DNA from: a virus
DNA: 64,000 bases
Strand: one strand, 5' to 3'
Virus record (IMG/VR): IMGVR_UViG_3300019757_000003
Coordinates: 50,271-114,270 of that record
Each line of letters opens with the position of its first letter. Position 1 is the stretch's first letter. The position numbers were made by a program, and so were the translations under genes. Positions 59,103-64,000 of the stretch are shown piece after piece. The notes under the pieces are model-generated. The model saw only the letters and a program-made list of their open reading frames with translations, had not been told where the DNA came from and made no database searches.

Positions 59103-59453
59103 CTAGTCTTTTTTATTGATAGTATCCCTAGCTTCTTGTCTTTTAGCTTTTAACTTATCTGCCTCTTCTGTAGATAGTTGTGCATATTTATCAATTGTGA
59201 AATAAAAATCTGTATCTTTTAGATACTTTAAAGCTTCATTTTGAGCTTTGCATAACTCTTGTTTAGCTATCTCTTCAGCTGTAAACATAGGTTCAATAAC
59301 TCCACCCTTAGCTAGATACTCATCTACAATATCTGTATATTGTCTGCGAACATTATCTGTTAAGCTAGACTGTCCTCTACTACCATCATCGAACTCTATA
59401 GAGACCCAATTAAGAGCCTCATCTGTGTATTTTAGTTTTGTTATTTGTTTCAT
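59103..59453 (-). CDS. Tail-fibre-associated hypothetical protein (116 aa)
   Basis: Short protein directly downstream of a fibre gene. N-terminal strands (KLKYTDEALNWVSIEFDDG), then acidic helix and a C-terminal charged helix (EEADKLKAKRQEARDT). This fibre-gene-adjacent, ~115-residue layout is typical of tail-fibre assembly helpers, but no family is certain. Confidence 0.5.
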   Translation of the reverse strand: MKQITKLKYTDEALNWVSIEFDDGSRGQSSLTDNVRRQYTDIVDEYLAKGGVIEPMFTAEEIAKQELCKAQNEALKYLKDTDFYFTIDKYAQLSTEEADKLKAKRQEARDTINKKD

Positions 59454-59467
59454 TTATGTCTCCCCTT

Positions 59468-61213
59468 TTAATATACTTCTGCGTCTGCTGTAAAGCTCAA
59501 TAGGTCGGATTGTGTTGTAGAGTCTCCCACAGTTGCATAACATATCAACATTTGTCTTGTTCTGGTGGAGAGAGTAGCAGTCCCAACAGAAAAATTCAAA
59601 TTTGTAATATTAGGAATTACTCGCATAGTTGCAGGAAAAAACACATTACAAGTTCGTCCAATATTTGTCGAATTAGGCAAAAAAGTATAAAGTCTCTGTG
59701 GTAAAATCCAAAAATAAGCATAACACAATCTCTGCTCATCTTCTTCAAATCTAAACTCCTGTTCAGTAATCTCACTACCCTCTTCTAACTGTAAGTTATT
59801 ATTTGTTTGAAGAGTAATAACATTCCAAACACCACTAGCAGGACTCGTTAAAGTAGCCACAAACACACCATTATTACTTAAAGTATAAACAGTATTTGGC
59901 TTATAGTTCCCCTCTATTATAGGTTGTACTTTCTGTGTCGCATCCCACTTTCTCCACCTATCGTATCCATACTCTCCTACAGATACAGAACTCCAATCAC
60001 CACTAAAACCTCTTTGATTGATTGTGTTGTTTGGATTAATAAGTATGTTTTTGCCTATTATTTGAGTCTTATCAGCCTTTAAAGCCAATTTAGCATCATT
60101 CTCCACTTTAGTATATACATCTACCTTATTAGCCTTCTCGCTATCTAACTCTTCCAAAGCATCTTGAACATTAGTAGATTCTATGTCCCCAACTGGTACA
60201 ACACTTATACCACTAGCATTAGTTGTAACATCATAAGAGCTTGATGAAGCTAATATACTGTGAAATACAGGTATAGAGTAACCATCACCATCTGCTCTTA
60301 CTTCAATCCTAATTGTGCAAGGAGCTGAAGGCATGCCATTTCTACCTATAGTCAAAAGTGTAATAATATTCGCTATCTCTGTATCACCGTTGTTTGTACT
60401 CATTATAGCCATCTCTGTAGCTATAACAGAGTCATCAGCCGTATTAATTAAGTCAAATGTAACAGTACGAGTAGAGTTAGTAGTACTTGCAAATGTAACA
60501 GTACTTGAAAAGTTATAACTAGCATTTTTGTAGAATGTTATAGTCTCGGCAGTATCATCAACTGAGAACACATCTTCATCTGTTGAGCCTATATTTGTAG
60601 CAAAACTTAATACTTGATTAGATGTAGTTATTACTGTAGTATCGTCATTATGTATCTGACACTGAGCAGTTGCAAGGTTAGCTATTGCTTGAGTATTATT
60701 TAAGATACTTTGCTTATCCACATCACTAAACTTATTTGTATCAGCTAAACCCTCATAAAGAGCTTCTATCTCTAAATCCGTTTGGTCTGCAGTTGCTCCA
60801 TCTTCTATGGTAGCTAGCTTATCTTTCTCAGTTGTGGAGTAGTCTTCTGTAGATAATTGCTTACCTACTACTTTATCCACCTTTAAAGCTTGTCCTGTAA
60901 TAAACTCAGCACTGTTAATAAAATCAGATAGATTAACTACTACATCAGCTCCACCTTGAGAGTTAGTTAAAGTAAGTACATTGGTAATAGCATCTAAAGT
61001 AGCTCCATCAACATAAATATCTGTAACCACATCATCTAAATTTAGATTAGAGATAGTTCCATCTATGTAAGTAACTACCAACCAATTGTTAATAGGGTCA
61101 GTGACTACACTCTCTACTTTATTGAGATTTATAGCATCTACAAAAGCATCTGTAAAATTATTATCTGAAGCACTACTTAGTAATCCAAAAGGATCAATTA
61201 TTGTCTGTTGCAT
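59468..61213 (-). CDS. Tail fibre / receptor-binding protein
   Basis: A 581-residue fibre. N-terminal LSSASDNNFTDAFV attachment region, repetitive beta-strands with VVTYIDGTISNL, then the fibre-type stretch GKQLSTEDYSTTEKDKLATI, and a C-terminal domain LINPNNTINQRGFSGDW, YGYDRWRKW typical of receptor-binding tips. Probably trimeric. Start ATG 61213 in TAATG overlap with the next gene upstream. Confidence 0.75.
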   Translation of the reverse strand: MQQTIIDPFGLLSSASDNNFTDAFVDAINLNKVESVVTDPINNWLVVTYIDGTISNLNLDDVVTDIYVDGATLDAITNVLTLTNSQGGADVVVNLSDFINSAEFITGQALKVDKVVGKQLSTEDYSTTEKDKLATIEDGATADQTDLEIEALYEGLADTNKFSDVDKQSILNNTQAIANLATAQCQIHNDDTTVITTSNQVLSFATNIGSTDEDVFSVDDTAETITFYKNASYNFSSTVTFASTTNSTRTVTFDLINTADDSVIATEMAIMSTNNGDTEIANIITLLTIGRNGMPSAPCTIRIEVRADGDGYSIPVFHSILASSSSYDVTTNASGISVVPVGDIESTNVQDALEELDSEKANKVDVYTKVENDAKLALKADKTQIIGKNILINPNNTINQRGFSGDWSSVSVGEYGYDRWRKWDATQKVQPIIEGNYKPNTVYTLSNNGVFVATLTSPASGVWNVITLQTNNNLQLEEGSEITEQEFRFEEDEQRLCYAYFWILPQRLYTFLPNSTNIGRTCNVFFPATMRVIPNITNLNFSVGTATLSTRTRQMLICYATVGDSTTQSDLLSFTADAEVY

Positions 61214-61464
61214 TATGTTAAATCCGTTCTTGCTAATTTAGCATCTCTAGGACTACTTCTAAAGTAAACTACCTTGCCAGCAGGACAAACTAGATGTTCT
61301 CTATACTCAAGTGTAGACCAACCATCTTGATCTAATTGATTAAATTGGTACTCACACATACTACTAACTGTTAGTTGTAGTGATACATCAACACTAGGTG
61401 TTAATTGGTACTCCTCCAAGGCTACTAGGGGTATCCCATATAAGCTATTATCTATTACTGTCAT
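61213..61464 (-). CDS. Hypothetical tail protein (83 aa)
   Basis: Short beta-rich protein (VDVSLQLTVSSMCEYQF, VCPAGKVVYFRSS) between the fibre and peptidase-like genes, overlapping both. Could be a fibre tip, capping or assembly protein. No family recognised. Confidence 0.5.
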   Translation of the reverse strand: MTVIDNSLYGIPLVALEEYQLTPSVDVSLQLTVSSMCEYQFNQLDQDGWSTLEYREHLVCPAGKVVYFRSSPRDAKLARTDLT

Positions 61465-61910
61465 CCACTCTCCTTGTTTCTTATAAGTGTGTCTTTAAAG
61501 AATTTGTCAGCATTATACTGTATAACATCTTTACCTATACCTAAATCATAGTTAGTAAACAAACTTTCTATAATCCATTCATATTGCTTTGCATCTGTAT
61601 ATTTTCTATACTCTACTTGTGCCATATAAGCTTCTAGTTCACTAACTAATCTATAATTAGAAGATAAATATTTCAGTAGACTATCCAATAACCATAGTCT
61701 ACCAAATTGTTTAGCGTGAACCATTTCATGTTTTAATAGTCCTAAGTCGTCTTTCTTAGAAGGGTCTATCTCAATAACACACTTAATTAAGTAGCAAGTA
61801 CAACTACCAGATAATTCAGGTTTAATGTAGTGTATTGTACTAGGAATAGCCCACTTCCCTAAAGAAGTGAACCTTGTATCAGAGTACAGTCTAACCAAAA
61901 ATCCTAACAC
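61461..61910 (-). CDS. HExxH zinc-peptidase-like protein
   Basis: A 149-residue protein with LLKHEMVHAKQFG (HExxH) and, about 22 residues later, LVSELEAYMAQVE, whose acidic residues may complete the metal site, as in M48-like or SprT-like small peptidases. No signal peptide. Among tail genes it may act in processing of virion proteins. Cysteine-rich CTCYLIKC strand nearby. Start ATG 61910 overlaps the upstream stop. Confidence 0.6.
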   Translation of the reverse strand: MLGFLVRLYSDTRFTSLGKWAIPSTIHYIKPELSGSCTCYLIKCVIEIDPSKKDDLGLLKHEMVHAKQFGRLWLLDSLLKYLSSNYRLVSELEAYMAQVEYRKYTDAKQYEWIIESLFTNYDLGIGKDVIQYNADKFFKDTLIRNKESG

Positions 61911-63388
61911 TAGCGTATCCTTGTGTAAATAGGTAAACTAGTAGTTGGGTCTGTAGTTGCTGTTATCAGTCCCACAACACCTGTATCCTCTAGCATAAGT
62001 AATGAACTTAGTGAGTAAGAGTTAGGACTAATAAGAAAAGTCCCTTGTGTTGTATTTAGTATGTAATTTCCACTACTACCATAGTTCAAAAATACAGAAG
62101 AGGGAAAGGTAGCTCCTGTAGATGTATAATCACTCAAATTGTATTGTTTTATCATTCTACGCTCAGAAGCAGAATAAACTTCACTAAAAGTGTAAATAAA
62201 TCCATCTTTTATATAAGCTTGTCTTGGACTCCCATGATTATTAGCATAACTGTCGATAGGTATAAGCGTTGGTGTTATTTCAATAAAATCTAAACCAAAA
62301 GTTGAAACAAATCCATTTACTTCTAATATAAAAACATCCCTAGTAGAGTCATAGGCTATAAACAGAGATTGTCGTGGTATAGTAACTGTAAGAGTAAAAC
62401 TTTCCACAAATACTCCAGATGCACTGTAAACATCTACAGAAGACCCAGCACTACCACTCAAATAGTCAACATCAGGTTTAGTGAGTATATAAAATACTCC
62501 TTGTCTAATAGTCAAATCTATAATATACCCTACAGTGTCAAAACTCCATCCAGTGTACCTACCTGCTAAATCAAAACGATACACAGTACGCCCATTGTAG
62601 TCTGCCTTGTAGTAGTATCCATTGTCATAAGTAGCCTCTCTATCATTTACTATAGGGAACATAAAGTCACCAGTAGTAAGAATATTTGTGTTTACATCAA
62701 TACGCTCATAACCAATTCTAAAATCATCCCCAGTTGACCTATTCGTCAGGAGTACCTCGCCATCAACTGTAGTTATAGCGTCAGATAAAGAGCTAGATAT
62801 TGCTGTAACATATGCCCAGTCACTATCGTATTTAAGTACCCTAGAGTCCAGTGTAGTAACCCAAAAAAACCCTGCATTATATGTTGCACAGAACCCTGGG
62901 AGGGAACCACTAAAACTAAACAAATCTGTGTGTTGCCTGCTTACATTCTGGAACACAAAGGATGTATCATATTTATGTATATTATCAATATTTGAAGCAC
63001 CGTTTTCAATACACCAAACCACACCTAGATCTGTGTCATAAACAAATGATTCTATACTATGAGTTAAGGTATAGGTTGTACCTGTAGGTGTGAAGTTCTT
63101 ATCTGTTTGGGCTATAATATTAGTACTCATAGCAGATAGCACATAATAAAAACTACCTATTTCAATAAAAGAGTGTACATCTATTGGAGTAACAGGGACT
63201 ATCTCTGTTTGGTTTAGTACAATGGGAGTATGTGTGGCTAGTGGGTACAGCACACTACTAGAAACCTCTCCACTCTTCAACCAAGTAGTATACACATTAC
63301 TAACAGTAGATTCTACTGAATTGAAAGGAAGTGTACCATTTATTGGTATTCCTCCATTACTATCTTTAATTATATCACTTAAATTCAT
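61910..63388 (-). CDS. Beta-propeller-like tail protein
   Basis: A 492-residue beta-rich protein with recurrent blade-like units: FYYVLSAMSTNI, VFQNVSRQHTD, GFFWVTTLDSRVLKYDSDW, GEVLLTNRS, GVFYILTKPDVD, DVFILEVNGF. Such repeats indicate a beta-propeller or fibre shaft of an adsorption protein. ATG 63388 (ATGA overlap with the upstream stop, GGAG nearby) is chosen over Met 63403. Confidence 0.55.
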   Translation of the reverse strand: MNLSDIIKDSNGGIPINGTLPFNSVESTVSNVYTTWLKSGEVSSSVLYPLATHTPIVLNQTEIVPVTPIDVHSFIEIGSFYYVLSAMSTNIIAQTDKNFTPTGTTYTLTHSIESFVYDTDLGVVWCIENGASNIDNIHKYDTSFVFQNVSRQHTDLFSFSGSLPGFCATYNAGFFWVTTLDSRVLKYDSDWAYVTAISSSLSDAITTVDGEVLLTNRSTGDDFRIGYERIDVNTNILTTGDFMFPIVNDREATYDNGYYYKADYNGRTVYRFDLAGRYTGWSFDTVGYIIDLTIRQGVFYILTKPDVDYLSGSAGSSVDVYSASGVFVESFTLTVTIPRQSLFIAYDSTRDVFILEVNGFVSTFGLDFIEITPTLIPIDSYANNHGSPRQAYIKDGFIYTFSEVYSASERRMIKQYNLSDYTSTGATFPSSVFLNYGSSGNYILNTTQGTFLISPNSYSLSSLLMLEDTGVVGLITATTDPTTSLPIYTRIR

Positions 63389-64000
63389 ACTATTACTCTC
63401 CAATCAGTTCCGTTACTTATTAATTTAAACTCTATTCCATTAGTATCAGCAATGATACTTGTATCAGCTGTATCCAATAACCTAACCAAACTACCGTTAC
63501 CATCAATAGTTATGTTAAAGTCTTCACTAGTCTCACCAGTGTAGAATGTAATCTGATCATTTAGTGTGTGTACTACAGGCAATGATACAGTAAAAGTAGT
63601 AGTAGCTTGTAAGAATATGTAATCTTGATTCTCAGCAATGTAAGTAGCATCAATTACTATATACTTATTATGGTCTCTACCTAAGAAGAACCACTCAGCA
63701 GTATTCTGTATGTGTTCAGGTGATATAATAGTAACACCATTTAATTTACAAGCATATAGTAACCTACCAAAACTAACAGTATCACCAATATTATAGGTCT
63801 CACCTGGATCCCAGTCACCTTTATATCCAATAAAATCAGTAGCAACTAATGCAGACTGTTCTGCATTTTGAGCAGCTAGTTCAGCTTGTGTGGCAGATAA
63901 ACTTGAAGCATCAGCAGAATCACTAGAAGCAGTCTCACTAGCTAAAGCATTATCTGCTGAGGTTTGAGCATCAGTAGCACTTAGTACAGCTTCATCTTTA
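63385..64000 (-). CDS. Tail fibre protein, N-terminal part outside window
   Basis: Open to the right edge (204 codons visible plus stop). The first part seen is an Ala/Ser-rich fibre shaft (DAQTSADNALASETASSDSA, AELAAQNAEQSALVAT), then FIGYKGDWDPGETYNIGDTV with WF, which resembles carbohydrate-binding modules that recognise polysaccharide, then a beta region to the C-terminus. Probably the fibre that binds host surface sugar. Confidence 0.65.
   Translation of the reverse strand, partial: KDEAVLSATDAQTSADNALASETASSDSADASSLSATQAELAAQNAEQSALVATDFIGYKGDWDPGETYNIGDTVSFGRLLYACKLNGVTIISPEHIQNTAEWFFLGRDHNKYIVIDATYIAENQDYIFLQATTTFTVSLPVVHTLNDQITFYTGETSEDFNITIDGNGSLVRLLDTADTSIIADTNGIEFKLISNGTDWRVIV

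Noticed and set aside
1-64000. CRISPR array, IS element or integrase
   Set aside because: No regularly spaced repeats, transposase, integrase or attachment-site duplication were seen; supports a lytic phage.

Overview
The window is part of the genome of a lytic, N4-like podovirus (Schitoviridae-type). It is AT-rich, about one third G+C by eye. Genes are tightly packed, with AAGGA-type ribosome binding sites and many TAATG or ATGA junctions. The strongest marker is a 2664-residue leftward protein. It carries all the catalytic motifs of a T7/N4-class single-subunit RNA polymerase: a TxxGR-like arginine, motif A FDASASGI, motif B R-x3-K-x7-Y, and motif C IHDA. It sits where the virion RNA polymerase lies in N4, at the end of a late block whose order (vRNAP, internal proteins, gp54/gp55-like, major capsid, scaffold-like, portal, lysis, tail fibres) matches N4 gp50 to gp59 and beyond. 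The host is not identifiable. Consensus Shine-Dalgarno sites argue against Bacteroidetes, and the base composition suits Campylobacterota or a low-GC proteobacterium.

Layout. About 1-34,300 (rightward): early and middle genes. They include an RNA ligase, a UvrD/Rep helicase, a RecB-like nuclease, an A-family DNA polymerase, a primase-helicase-like protein, a cytosine-C5 methyltransferase, an SSB candidate, an AAA ATPase, class Ia ribonucleotide reductase (nrdB, nrdA), an adenine methyltransferase, an MBL hydrolase, a divergent ThyX, a MazG-like pyrophosphohydrolase, a second P-loop ATPase, two GIY-YIG/T5orf172-type proteins and many small unknown proteins. Transcription converges at a hairpin at 34,300-34,325. 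About 34,330-64,000 (leftward): a virion muralytic enzyme, the virion RNA polymerase and a separately encoded protein downstream of it, internal virion proteins, capsid, scaffold-like protein and portal, a lysis cassette (amidase, nested spanins, holin-like protein), then tail and fibre proteins running off the right edge. One 71-aa gene (35,343-35,558) is rightward inside this block. The large terminase and the N4 early RNA polymerases (RNAP1/2) are not in the window.

How it fits together. The virion polymerase would be injected and would transcribe early genes. The middle genes make and protect DNA: nucleotides come from NrdAB, ThyX, a kinase-like P-loop protein and MazG, and DNA is copied by the polymerase, primase, helicase, SSB and nuclease and modified by two methyltransferases. 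The late block builds and releases virions.

Most unusual points. (1) The virion polymerase appears split into 2664-aa and 984-aa proteins joined by TAATG, and the larger one carries an HExxH metalloprotease-like motif after its polymerase. (2) The DNA polymerase gene and a 64-codon membrane-protein gene are open only from ATC and ATA codons placed at ideal distance from AAGGAG; a third gene at 27,196 is similar but ambiguous. (3) A 748-bp gene-free segment (28,239-28,986) is densely folded and holds T-loop-like hairpins. (4) A perfect sigma70 promoter at 29,660 drives a short transcript with a 14-bp hairpin whose loop is complementary over 12 nt to downstream sequence, giving a candidate pseudoknot RNA.
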